From: Humulus lupulus
Lineage: Eukaryota; Streptophyta; Magnoliopsida; Rosales; Cannabaceae
DNA: 64,000 nucleotides
Direction: 5' to 3'
NCBI RefSeq assembly: GCF_963169125.1
Contig: NC_084794.1
Span: 88,209,018-88,273,017 of the forward strand
The notes under the pieces were generated by a model that saw nothing but the letters and a program-made list of their open reading frames with translations, did not search any database and was not told the DNA's origin. A program made the position numbers and the translations under genes. Below, one piece after another: positions 1 to 11,843 of this stretch. Position 1 is the stretch's first letter, and every line of letters begins with the position of its first letter.

Positions 1-627
1 GTGGGTACCAAGTCTACAGCAAACTTGGCCAGTCTATCAAATTGCAGCGCATACTCTGTCACTGACATATGTCCCTGCAACACCCTACTGAATTCCTCTG
101 CCTTTGCAGCCCTAACTGCATCATTGTAATACTTATCATTAAATAAAGTTTTGAACTCTTCCTAATCCATGGTTTTTACGTTCTTGGTCTGGGATATTAC
201 TTCCCACAAAATTCGGGCATCCTCCCAAAACATATACGTGGCACATGCCACTCTCTCATTACCCTCTACTCTCATGAAGTACAGGATAGCGGTAACCATG
301 CTCATCCATTGGTTGGCCTTGTCTGGATTTGCACTGCCCTAAAAAACTGGAGGGTGTTGTTTTTTGAACCTTTCAAAAAGAGGTTCTCATCTGTTCCCAG
401 CCTCTAGCGGCTGTACTACTATTGGTACCAACGCAGGTGGCACCTCTGGTTGAACGTTCCTAGCTGGAACCTATTGCTGTCTAAGTAGGCATATTTCTTT
501 TTCCAACCTCTATAATCTGGCTTGCATATTAGCAAGAACTTGCTGCCAGTTCTCTGGAGTTGGCGGAGGGGTCTGACCCTGATTATCATTCTCGGCCGGT
601 TAACGAATCTGACTACCTTGGAAGCAT
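1..627 (-). pseudogene. Gag remnant of element G
   Basis: Read on the minus strand, this matches the gag frames of A and E: a start like MPRRS-RLR near 627, a proline-rich stretch ending in NWQQ, then VEGNERVACATYMF and a KYYNDAVRAAKAEEF segment, with TEYALQFDRLAKF close to the window edge. It is the N-terminal and retrotrans_gag part of a structural protein that would form the virus-like particle. A frame change and several stops (about 615, 490, 345, 165) break it, so it cannot make full Gag. The C-terminal part, with the zinc knuckle, lies outside the window. No long open frame survives. Confidence 0.75.
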
Positions 628-1122
628 ACTTCCAAGCTTATCACTACAGTAACCAATTCGTCCAGTTAGATAGTTATAACAATACCTCTTGCCGCCCTAC
701 TGTCCAAGACCGAACCAAAAAGCATTCACACTCAACAATCATGCAAATAAGCATGTCAGTTCATATTCATACTCAAACATGGTGCTAATAAGCACTTTTT
801 GACATTTATAAACATATAATGATGCTAATCAGCATTTCCTGACATACATATGCATATAAAAATGATGATAAGTGTTTCCCTTGCATTCACAAGAAATAAT
901 AGCGCTAATAAGCACATCTTAAACATACACATAGCAGTCAAGGGCCATGCCCTATCAAAATATCTCATGCTTCCTAATTAGGCAGGCAGATAAGGCATTT
1001 ATATCCTATTTAAGCAGATAAACTCATAACCACATAAATAGTTACCAAACCCTGAGTAAAGCTTATCTTTAGTGGCGAGTGTACATGCCCAACCAATCTT
1101 TAGGAACCCTTAACCTTGTCAT
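628..1122 (-). other. Untranslated leader of element G
   Basis: Stretch between the gag start and the primer site; no coding frame with family similarity is seen. It contains several copies of a short phrase like GCTAATAAGCA (about 785-915), a low-order repeat of the leader. A similar leader lies between gag and PBS in A and E. Confidence 0.6.
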
Positions 1123-1134
1123 GCTCTGATACAA
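1123..1134 (-). other. Primer-binding site of element G
   Basis: Reads GCTCTGATACAA on the plus strand, one base from GCTCTGATACCA, the reverse complement of the initiator tRNA-Met primer site TGGTATCAGAGC. It lies three bases from the LTR edge, as expected for a minus-strand element. Confidence 0.8.
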
Positions 1135-1137
1135 ATT

Positions 1138-1392
1138 TGTAATGCCTTGGAAAGCCAAGACCGTTACACTGTATATTCCAAATAGTGTTAGACTCGCTAA
1201 CCGATTCATTTGGCCATAAACGAGTAACTAAAAGTGATTAACATATTAGGATTAAAATTTTTGGTCAAAAGGAATGATCATTTCATAAAAATGTTTAAGT
1301 TCGTACATGGGATCCAAAAATAAACATTTAGAAATGTTATTTACAACTCAAAATGTTACAACAAGCCGGCCTAAACCGCAAAATAGGGTTTA
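1138..1392 (-). repeat. Element G 5' LTR, segment 1 of 3
   Basis: Starts TGTAATGCC directly after the primer site. It is interrupted at 1392/1393 by element A. The last five bases, GTTTA (1388-1392), recur at 10593-10597 as A's target site duplication, and the LTR goes on from there. Confidence 0.85.
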
Positions 1393-3658
1393 TGTAATGC
1401 CCTACTACCTTAGATCCATTACCATGTGAGTTATAAATGTGCCATTAGCTTGCTAACCAAGGTTTTAGGTTAAAAATTGTGACTAAATTGAATTTAAACA
1501 CTTATTTGACAACATTGGATATAAAGATTTGGCCATTCATTAAAATCATAAAAGTTATACATTTGGGATCCCAAAATACTATTTAGAAAATGTATTACAA
1601 CTCAAAAATATAGTTATGGTTGACTTAAGTGACAAAAGAAATCATTAAAATACATTTCCCAAAATAACCCTGGCCGTGGCAGCCAGGTAGACCGAACATG
1701 TACTCGTCGCTCCACTCTCTCCAACTCATGGTTGGTCAACCTTTCCTTTGCCCTTACCTACACCATAGAGCACCCGTGAGCCGAAGCCCATCAAGAAAAC
1801 TCAACGCATAACAAATCACACATATCAATCGACAATATACAGCAAACAGTTAGCAGACTAAACACATAGCGACCGACGCCAACCTAGGTGCTTTACCAGG
1901 CCCTGGGTTCGCGGTCTTCACTGAACGGGTGGATACAACACCCTTGGAGGGTCTTGTCCTAGCGGCCTGCACTCAGCGTGTTTAATGCCGACCCCGACCC
2001 TTTGCCGTACCAGTCCTCGTTGTTCTTGGAATCCACCATTTCCGGCCTTCGCCGTTCTCGCCCTTTGCTGTTCATTCATTAACATGCATAACACAACATA
2101 GCATTTACAGATATTCACACATATATAAAACACAAACAGTAGGTCCATGCCCTAAAACACAAACAATAGGGCCACACTCTGCTCTACGAGCACAAACAGT
2201 TTTCTTACATGTGTCCCGAGCTGATTGATTACCGTGATCCCGAGCATAGTCCCCTAATCTGAGGTTTGACGTAAACCTAGTCAAAACGCATCCATAATGG
2301 AAATCCATCAAGCCCTAAGCCAACTAATAACTTAAGAATATTATTCTAGCCTTCGAGACCTTGAATTCTACTAAACCAGGTAGTAGAATCCTTCCTGAGC
2401 CTTAACATTTGGGTTCCCGAGCTTAAAACCCTCAAACAACAAATAATTCCCATTTGAGTCGTGACCCAGCCATTAAGGGATTGCGACGCGCCCAAGTCAA
2501 AGGGCAAAGCTCTCTCTGCTGAAGGACACGAGTGGTGATGCGCTATGCCTTACGCCACAGCGCCTATGCAAACTTCTGAGGCCCCCAAGCGTTAGTATTC
2601 AAGCAGCTCGCGACACCTGATGAACAAGGCCGCGATGCCTAATGAACAGGGTCGCGACTCGAGCCTCAAAACCCAGAAATCTCACCATATCTTTGTGTTT
2701 TCCCCGAGCCTAAATCAATAATTCACACCCCAAACATCATTTAAACCCAGAATTGAGTCTAGATTTCCTATCCACACCTCCTAGGCAGCATAACAATCTT
2801 AGAAACAATTTCAAATACTCACCAAAACTTAAAACCAAACTGAAATCGAACTTCCATGAAAACTTAAGGTTCTAGATGAATTCAACAGAAACAAATCAAG
2901 ATTAATCTTTACCTCTGTGATATCTTCCAACCTTGAGCTGATTTTCCAAGCATTGCAAGTCCCTAATTCTTTAATTATTTAGCCTAGAATCCTCAAAGTT
3001 TTATCATACCGCCAAGCATCAAAGAGAATCGAGAGAGACAACCGAGAGAGAGAACTGAGAGATATAAGCTTGAGAGAGAGGAGGGTTCTGTTTTCTTCTA
3101 AGTGAATTCTAGAGTGTGTTGTTTCTAAGCCTAATCCCAGTTGCCTAAGTCCCAAAATACCTAAAATGCCCTCAAGTCTATCCTAATCCTTTGGTGCCAC
3201 CAAGGCCAATCCCGTCATTTTCCACATCCTACTAAATCCTCGAGTGTTCCTATAATTCCCCATTTAATCCCGACATACTTAATCAGTAACTAAACCACTA
3301 CCTGTTACTCGGTGAATCCCGAACACCAACTGTGTTCCCAAAATACCCCTAGGCTCTTCCCGAGCCGGGTATTCGACCCCGTTGTGACCATTTTTCTAAT
3401 CCTTTCCCTAGGACCGTCTCGGATCGCATATCACAAATATATCACCACAATCTTGTGGTATCAATACAACACACACACACATATATATATTTATTTCATT
3501 TACGCTCTCAATGAGATAAAATTATGAATATGCCCCTAATAACCAAGTTGGGCCCACATGCATATTTAATTAACATATTAACATAATTAAATTAATTATC
3601 GTCCTCCTGACACGATAATCAAGGCTCTAAGCCTTATTAGTAAATTTGGGACATTACA
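1393..3658 (-). repeat. Element A 3' LTR
   Basis: 2266 bp, TGTAATGCC...GACATTACA on the plus strand, matching 8279-10592 along its length. It contains a short AC/AT run (about 3470-3492) and a modest GA-rich patch near 3030-3080, where the 5' LTR has a long GA microsatellite. Confidence 0.93.
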
Positions 3659-3672
3659 ACTATCCCCTCATA
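3659..3672 (-). other. Polypurine tract of element A
   Basis: Minus strand reads ATGAGGGGATAGT, purine-rich and abutting the 3' LTR: the expected primer for plus-strand DNA synthesis. Element E has the equivalent at 32839. Confidence 0.8.
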
Positions 3673-3690
3673 GAAATTTGTCCTCAAAAT

Positions 3691-6600
3691 TTACCTGAAT
3701 AACTCGGGATACTGGTTCCGCATATCAGACTCAAGCTCCCAAGTTCCCTCTTCCACTTTGTTGTTCCTCCACAACACTTTCACTAAGGCAATGGTCTTCT
3801 TCTGCAAGACTTTATCTTTTTGGTCTAAAATATGAACCGAATTCTCCTTATAAGATAAACCTTGATCCAACTTCAGGTTCTCATAACTTAGCACGTGCGT
3901 AGTAACTGATACATACTTTTCGAGCATGGACACATGAAATACATTGTGAACCCCTGATAGAGCTGGAGGCATCTTTAACCTGTAGGCTACCTCTCCAACT
4001 TGTTTTGGAATCTTAAACGGGCCAACAAACCTAGGGCTCAACTTTCCCCTTACTCCAAATCATTTCACCCCTCTCAAGGGAAAAACTTTGAGAAACACAT
4101 GATCACCGACGTGAAACTCCACGCTCATGCGTCTCAAGTCTGAGTAACTCTTCTGTCGACTATGGGAGGCGAGCATTTGTGAATCGTCCTCTCAGACTGT
4201 CCATCTGTCTAAGGATGATAGGCGGTACTAAACCGCAACTGTGTACCCACAACCTTCTGCAGGCTCTCCCAAAACGTGGAGGTGAAGGTGGGGTTCTGTC
4301 AGATAATATCAACCTCAGAGCCCCATGTAGTCGCACAATTCCTTCACATACAATTCAACATACTGCTCCACTGTATAAGTTGTCCTAATAGGCAAAAAGT
4401 GGGCTGATTTGGTATACCTATCCACAATCACCCACACAGAATCATACTGTTCTACAATATTCGATAATATCCTCCCACTTCCACTCCGGAATCCCTAAAG
4501 GCTGCAGCAACCCTGCTGGCCTCTGATGTTTAGCCTTTACCTGTTAACAAGTCAAACACTTGGCCACATAATCCACCACATCCCTATTCATTCTCGGCCA
4601 CCAATACAAGGTTCTAAAATCTTGGTTCATCTTCTTCATACCCAGATGTAAGGAATAAGAAGTGGTATGGGACTTAACTAAAATCTCTCACCAGATACTG
4701 TAATCCATCAGAACAAAAATCTGACCTTTGTACCTCAGTAAACCCATCTCTGAAATAGAAAAGTCCTTAGCCACTCCGACTAAGACATCCTCTACATGCT
4801 CCCTCAACTGGGGATCCTTCCCCTGTGCTTCCTTAATCCTCTCAATGAGCGTGGACTGAAGAGTGATGTTGGCTAGCTGACCAACTACCAACTCAAAACT
4901 TGCTCTAGTCATCTCTTCAGCTAACCTATATGATATCTGCCTCAAAATGAATAACTGTCCTGGGCCCTTCCAGCTCAATGCGTCGGCCACCACATTGGCC
5001 TTCCTAGGAGGGTATAGAATATCGCAATCGTAATCCTTTACCAATTCTAGCCAACGCCTCTGGCGCATATTCAGATCCTTCTTAGTAAAGAAGTACTTCA
5101 AAAATCTTATGGTAGATGTATATTTCGCACTTCTCGCCATACAAATAATACCTCCAAACCTTCAGTGCAAATACCACTGCTGCCAATTCTAGATAGTGAG
5201 TGGGATACCTCTGTTCATCTCCTTCAGCTGTCTTGATGCATAAGCTATCACCTTTCCAACTTGCACCAATACTCATCCTAAACCTTGTCTGGAAGCATCG
5301 CAGTAGACTATGAACCTCTCATTGTCTGACAACAGACTTAATACTGGAGCGGTGATCAGTCGCTGCTTCAACTCCTTGAAACTGTTCTCACATCTATCTA
5401 TTCAGACATACTCTGTCTTCTTAGGTGTCAGCTTAGTCAACGGTGTGACTAATCTGGAGAATCCCTCAATGAACCGCCGATAATACCCTGCTAATCCCAA
5501 GAAACTCCTAACCTCTGATACACTGCTCTTTCTGGGCCAATCCTTCACTGCCTCAATCTTGCTTGGGTCCACTAGAATCCCCTCTTTGCTGAAAATATGG
5601 CCAAAAAATGTTACTTGGGGTAACCAAAACTCACACTTGCTGAACTTAGCATATAACCTATGCTCTCTCAACTATTGTAGTACCAAACGAAGATGCTGCT
5701 CGTGCTTTGTCTCTGACTGGGAGTACACCAGTATGTCATCGATGAATACGATCACAAACTTGTCCAAGTAATCCATGAAGACCCTATTCATCAAGTCCAT
5801 AAAGGATGCTGGGGCATTGGTTAATCCAAAGGACATAACCGGGAATTCATAGTATCCATACCTTGTGCAGAATGTGGTCTTTGGTATGTCCTCCTCTCTA
5901 ATCCTTAACTGGTGGTATCTTGACCGAAGGTCAATCTTGAGAACACATTCTTCCCTTGTAGCTGGTTAAACAAGTCAATGATCCTAGGTAGTGGGTACTT
6001 ATTCTTAATGGTCAACTTGTTCAACTCTCTGTAGTCAATACACATCCTTAAGGATCCATCCTTCTTCTTGACTAGCAACACTGAAGCATCCATGGCGAAA
6101 AACTCGGTCTGATGAATCCCAAATCCAGTAACTCCTGCAATTGAATCTTCAGTCCCTTCATCTCTATCGGAGGCATTCTATAAGGTGTCCTAGATACTGG
6201 CTCCGACCCTGGTGCAAACTCTATGATGAACTCGATCTCTCGGTGTGGAGGAAACCCTGGCAAGTCTGTTGGGAACACATCAAGAAACTCGTATACTAAT
6301 CTGGTCTCATCCAGTCCAACCAAAACAACCCTAGAGGTATCTACAATGTTCGCTAGGAATCCTATGAAACCTTATTGAATTAGGTATCTAGCCTTCAATG
6401 CCGAAATCATAGGTACTCGTGGCCCATTCACTATCCCCACAAATACAAATGGTATCTCCAATTCCAGTTCAAATGTCACCATCCTGCGCTTGCAGTCAAT
6501 CATCGCCTCGTACTTTGATAACCAATCCATCCCTAGGATCATATCAAAGTCTTCCATCGCTAACTCAATCAGGTCCACAGACAACTCCCTACTGTCTATC

Positions 6601-6911
6601 TCTACTGGAACTGCTCTAACCCATCTCCTAGAGACTACTAGTTCCCCAGTTGGCAGTAAGGTCCTGAATCCCATAGCATACAAATCACTAGGTCTACACA
6701 ACCGATCTATCATTATAGCAGATACAAATGAACGAGTAGCCCCTGAATTAATCAATGTAGCAAATGAAGAACTGGCATTAGAAGTCTGACCTGTCACGAC
6801 CGAGGGGCTAGCCTCAGCCTCAGTCTGGGTCAAGGTAAATACTCTGGCAGGAGTGAGGCTGTCGCTCTGCTTCGGTTCTTCTTTTCTGGCTTGTGGGAAG
6901 TCCTTCCTCAA
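3691..6911 (-). pseudogene. Element A pol remnant: protease, RT, RNase H, integrase, chromodomain-like tail
   Basis: Minus-strand pieces in order. Protease is at 6911-6372; its active-site segment reads LINSGATRSF where the family has DSGA, so the catalytic Asp is Asn. RT is at about 6323-5402 (pieces include [11 protein letters not shown] and [11 protein letters not shown]), RNase H at about 5276-4990, and the integrase zinc region at about 4640-4500. The C-terminal integrase and chromodomain-like tail is at 4160-3691 (PRFVGPFKI, then [14 protein letters not shown]). Frames change at least near 6100, 5905, 5680 and 5140. Compared with E, about 300 bases of integrase are missing around 4480-4450 and 4180, removing catalytic core. 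It cannot encode a working enzyme set. Confidence 0.88.
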
Positions 6912-7944
6912 AAGATTGATACTTCCATAAGTAAAGTAGGCTCTGATTCTGCACTCTCCCTAATGTCGTCGCCTGCACCGAGGACACACTGGGAAATTTC
7001 TCCAGTTGTGTCCCCCGCCCTGACGGCCACTAAAAATACCTTGTGCCCTCCTATCTGAGCCAGGAAGAACAAAAGGACCTGAGGCCTTTCTATTCTGCTC
7101 ACTGGGGCCACTACCCCAGCTAGATCCAGTAAAAGGTGGCACCGTCCTCCGAACATCGCACCTAGCGAAGCTCTCCCTCCATTACTGATCCTCGGCCCCC
7201 TCAGCTATAAGGGCCTTCTCCACTACCTGTGCATAGGTGGTAGTTCCCGGATCCAATGTTATATTAACGTCACAGGCGATAATAACACTCAATCCCCGCA
7301 CAAACCGATCCCTTCGTGTCGTATTAGTAGGCACCAAGTCTTGCGCAAATTTCGCTAACCAGTCAAACCTCAAAGCATACTCTGTAACCGTTATTTGGTT
7401 CTGAGTCAGATTAATGAACTCATCAACCTTTGTAGCTTGGACTGCAACGCTATAATATTTTGATGTTCCTAAATTCCTCCCAAGTCATAACTGTCACATC
7501 CCTCCTCTGGGACACAACGTCCCAGCAGATGTGGGCGTCTTCTCTTAACATGTAGCTGGCGCATGCCACTCTCTCATTCTCTTCCACCCTCATGAAATCC
7601 AGGATTGAAGAAATCATATTCATCCACTGCTCTCCCCGTAGTGGGTCTAGGCCACCCTCAAAGGTGGGAGGATACTGCTTCCTGAACCTCTCATACAAGG
7701 GTTCCCACCTAGTTTCCATAGCAGGTTGGGCTGTCACTGGTGCCACAGCCTGTGGAACATGTAACCCAATACCCCGAGGAGGGGCCTGTTGCCTCAACTC
7801 TTGAACCTCATCTTCTGTTCGATGAAGTCTGGCTTCCATTTCAGAAAACAATTGTTGCCAGTTCGGGGGGGCAGGTGGAGGGTCCTGACCCTGGTCGTCA
7901 TCCTCAACCCTATTGCCCCGGAGCCGAATTGATCGCCGAGGCAT
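6912..7944 (-). pseudogene. Element A gag remnant
   Basis: Starts at 7944 with MPRRSIRLRG, chosen because the same start occurs in element E; the frame open upstream to 8010 is leader. A proline-rich stretch, NWQQLFSEMEARLH and retrotrans_gag segments follow to about 7455, where the frame shifts; the next part (7373-7182) has RFVRGLSV and TTTYAQVVEKAL and ends in a stop. The zinc-knuckle zone (about 7000-6915) shows CPRCRRRH followed by a stop. It would make the particle protein but is broken in at least three places. Confidence 0.85.
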
Positions 7945-8263
7945 AACTGCAATATGCCTGGAATCAATGACGTCGCACATCAGGAACGATAACAACATCC
8001 AAAAATCCACCTCCCAATCCCATCAATCATTCACAATCAACAGATCAACACATAACATATAACAGTCAAGGGGGCTATGCCTTAGCTACATGCATATATA
8101 AACACATTCATCATGCTCTATCTATACATTTAGGAAAACATGGTCACTTAAACAAACAGTTAAGCATATAGTTTATTAAATACCAACCAACCCCGAGTCG
8201 AGCTTGTCACTGGCAGCAAGCATATATGTTCGATCGATCTCCATGAACCATAAACCTTGGCAC
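7945..8263 (-). other. Leader of element A
   Basis: About 320 bp between PBS and gag start without recognisable coding content; similar in layout to the leaders of E and G. Confidence 0.6.
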
Positions 8264-8276
8264 GCTCTGAAACCAA
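8264..8276 (-). other. Primer-binding site of element A
   Basis: GCTCTGAAACCAA on the plus strand, one mismatch from the complement of the tRNA-Met site TGGTATCAGAGC, two bases from the LTR edge at 8279. Confidence 0.8.
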
Positions 8277-8278
8277 GT

Positions 8279-9902
8279 TGTAATTCCCTACTACCTTAGA
8301 TTCGTTACCATGTGAGTTATAAATGTGCGATTAGCTTGCTAACCGAGGTTTTAGGTTAAAAAGTGTGACTAAATTGAATTTAAAGACTTTTTTTGACAAC
8401 ATTGGATATAAAGATTTGGAAATTCATTAAAATCATAAAATTTATACATTTGTGATCCGAAAATAATGTTTATAAAATGTATTACAACTACAAAACATAG
8501 TTATGGTCGACCTAAGCGACAAAACAAATCATTACAATACATTTCCCAAAATAACCTTGGCCATGGCAGCCAGGTAGGCCGAACATGTACCTGTGGCTCC
8601 ACTCTCTCCAACTCATGGTTGTTCAACCTTTCCCTTGCCCTTAATTGCACCATAGAGCACCCGTGAGCTGAAGCCCAGCAAGAAAACTCAACGCATAAAA
8701 AATCACACATATCAATCCACAATATACAATAAACAATCAGCAGACTAAACACATAATGGCCTACACCGACCCCAGGTTCTTTACCAGGCTCTGGGTTTGC
8801 GGTCTTCACTGAACGGGTTGATACAACACCACTTGAGGGTCTCGCACTAGTGGCCTGCACTCAGTGTGCTTAATGCATATCCCAGCCCCTTCCCGTACCA
8901 GACCTTCGCCTTTCTCGGCTTCGTTGTTCCCACCCTTCGTCATTCATTCATTAACATGCATAACACAACATAACATTCACAGATATTCACACATATATAA
9001 AACACAAATAGTAAGGCCATGCTCTGAAACACAAACAATAGGGCCACACTTGTCTCTACGGGCACAAAAAGTTTTCTTACCCGTGTCCCGAGCTGATTGA
9101 TTACCGCGATATCGAGCATAGTCCCCTAATCCGAGCTGTGACGTAAACCTAGTCACAACACATCAATAATGACAATCCATCAAGCCCTAAACCAAATAAA
9201 AACCTTGGAATATTATTCTAGCCTCCAAGACCTTGAATTCTACTAAACCGGATAGTAGAATCCTTCCCGAGCCTTAACATTTGGGTTCTTGCGCTTAAAA
9301 CCCTCAAACAACCAATATTCCCATTTGAGCCATGACCCAGCCCTTAAGGGTCGTGGCACGCCCAAGTCAGAGAGCAAAGCTCTCTCTGCTGAAGGACATG
9401 GGTCGTGGCGCACTATGACCTACACTGCAGCGCCTGGGCATACTTCCGAGGCCCCCAACCTTTAATATTCAAGCGGGCTGCGGCCCCTGATGAACAGGGC
9501 TGCAGCTTGAGCCTCAAAACCCAGAAATCTCACCATTTCTTTACATTTTCCTCAAGCCTAAATCAATAATTCACACCCCAAACATCATATAAACCCATAA
9601 TTGAGTCTAGATTTCCTATCCACTTAGCCTAGGAAACATAATAATCCCAGAAAAAATTTCATATACTCACCAAAACTTAAAACCAAACTAAAATTCAACT
9701 TCCATGCAAACTTAAGGTTCTAGCAGAATTCAACAGAAACAAATCAAGATTAATCCTTACCTCTGTGATATCTTCCAACCTTGAGCAGATTTCCCAAGCA
9801 CAACAAGTCCCTAATCCTTCAATTCTTTAGCCTAGAATCCTCAAAGTTTCATCAAACTGCTAAGCATCAAAGAGAGGGAGAGAGAACCGAGAGAGGGAAG
9901 CC

Positions 9903-9995
<93 letters not shown>

Positions 9996-10592
9996 AATTT
10001 TCTTCTAAGTGAATTCTAGAGTGTGTTGTTTCTAAGCCTAATCCCAGTTGCCTAAGTCCCAAAATACCTAAAATGCCCTCAAGTCTATCCTAATCCTTTG
10101 GTGCCACCAAGGACAATCCTGTCATTTTCCACATCCTGCTAAATCCTCGAGTGTTCCTATAATTCCCCATTTTATCCCGACATACTTAATCAGTCACTAA
10201 ACCACTACCCGTTACCCAGTGAATCCCAAACACCAAGTGTGTTCCCAAAATACCCCTAGGCTCGTCTTGAGCCGGGTATTTGACCCTGTTATGACTATTT
10301 TGCTAATTCGCTCCCTTGAACCGTCTCGGATCGCACATCACAAATATATCACCACAAACTCATGGTATCAATCACAGCACACAAATAAATTGCATTTATG
10401 CCCTCAATGGGCTAAAATTACAAATATGCCCTTAATAACCAAGTTGGGCCCACATGGATATTTAATTCACCTAAACATGCATTTATAATCACATAATCAT
10501 TTAATTCATATATTAACATAATTAAATAAATTATTGCCCTTCAGCACGCTAATCTAGGCTATAAGCCTTATTAGTAAATTTGGTAAGTTACA
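8279..10592 (-). repeat. Element A 5' LTR
   Basis: 2314 bp, TGTAATTCC...TAAGTTACA. It is about 48 bp longer than the 3' LTR, largely through the GA microsatellite at 9905-9992. The right edge is followed by the target duplication GTTTA. Confidence 0.92.
9905..9992. repeat. (AG)44 microsatellite in element A 5' LTR
   Basis: 88 uninterrupted bases of AG. The 3' LTR of the same element has only short GA runs at the matching place (about 3030-3080), so the tract expanded after insertion or was lost from the other LTR. Confidence 0.95.
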
Positions 10593-11843
10593 GTTTAATC
10601 CTAGTTCCTTTAAGAAACCCCATCCGTGGTTGTCGAGCAGCCGCATATGTACACGTCGCCATAAAAGCTCTCCAACTCATGGTTGGTCTAGCTTCCCCTT
10701 CCCCTTACCTGCACCGCATAGCACCCGTGAGCCAAGGCTCAACAAGAAGACTTAAACATGCTCATAAGCAGTTAAAACCATATTACATAATCATAATTAG
10801 CATGCCTAGCAGTAATAACTCTGCTTGTGCATGCATTCTTCTCAAATAAGTGCCTACAAGGTCACACCAGGGGCCTGTTGCCCTAAATAAATGACCATAG
10901 AGTCATAACGGGGCACATTGCCCTAGGATAAGTGACTATAGAGTCACCCTGGGGCCCATTTACCTATCCTCTATATAACTAGCCTTAGGGCTGGCCAAGA
11001 GTAGCTGGCGCTTTAATTTCAAGGTGACCATAGGGTCGATCAAGCGTATACCACACATATGATTAGGCCTAACCATATTTTCCTGCGCTTAGCGCGCTAT
11101 TGCCGCCCTTGACTTATAAGTCAATCCTTTCTTAATCAGATAAAGCAAACAAGCATACATCATTTAAAAATTATCCAGATACAGAGCATTCAAGCATGCT
11201 TAATCAAACAATCACAGGCATAATCATTATCATGCTCATTTGCAGGGGCCTGAGCCCTAATCATAATCATGTTCAACAACCTGGCCAAACACTAATCACA
11301 TATATCACGTATTGGGTGCAATTTTCTTACCTCTGATCAAAGCACATGATAGATAAAACGACCCTCGAGCACGATCCTGCCCCAAGCCCTAGTGGTAACC
11401 TAGTCCTAACCATAAATAATATCCTCATTTTGATTCAATCCCAAAATGAACAAACTTTGGGAACAGTCTTGTGCTCTCGATACTTCCAATTCCACCCAAC
11501 AGGGTGGTGGAATCATCCCCCGAGCCCCCAAGTTCTTCCCAAGCTCAAAAAGTGAGTCTTGCTGAAACTGGCATAGGGCAGGGGCGCCCAAAGCTAGGGC
11601 AGAGGTGCCCAAACAGTTTTTAGATAATGCAAACAAGCATACATCATTTAACAATTATCCATATATAAAGCATTCAAGCATGATTAATCAAACAATCACA
11701 AGCATAATCATTATCATATTGATTCACAGGGGCCTCCGCCTTAATCATAACCATGTTCAGCAATCGGGCCAAGCCCTAATCACATATATCATGTATTGGG
11801 TGTAATTTTCTTACCTCTAGACCAAGTACATGATTGATAAAAC
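10593..11843 (-). repeat. Element G 5' LTR, segment 2 of 3
   Basis: Continues G's LTR after element A, starting with the second copy of GTTTA and ending with AAAAC (11839-11843), the left copy of B's target duplication. Its second half holds an internal tandem duplication (see 11140-11843). No coding sequence is seen. Confidence 0.82.
11140..11843 (-). repeat. Tandem duplication inside G LTR, period about 484 bp
   Basis: The segment starting AAGCATACATCATTTAA near 11151 recurs near 11635, with matching flanks such as TCACATATATCA and TTTTCTTACCTCT. The first copy passes uninterrupted through GATAAAACGACCCTCGAGC (11351 onward); the second copy is split at that very place by element B and resumes at 21754. 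Confidence 0.88.

Larger units (their letters stand above)
1393..10592 (-). mobile_element. Element A: full-length Tekay-like Ty3/gypsy retrotransposon, decayed
   Basis: A 9.2-kb element on the minus strand, bounded by two LTRs (1393-3658 and 8279-10592) and a perfect 5-bp target duplication GTTTA (1388-1392, 10593-10597). Order on the minus strand is 5' LTR, PBS, gag, protease, RT, RNase H, integrase with a C-terminal chromodomain-like region, PPT, 3' LTR. It inserted into the 5' LTR of G. Frameshifts, stops, a protease catalytic change and an integrase deletion make it non-autonomous. Pol order plus the chromodomain-like tail place it among chromoviruses; LTR size and PBS fit the Tekay/Del clade (inference). 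Confidence 0.93.
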
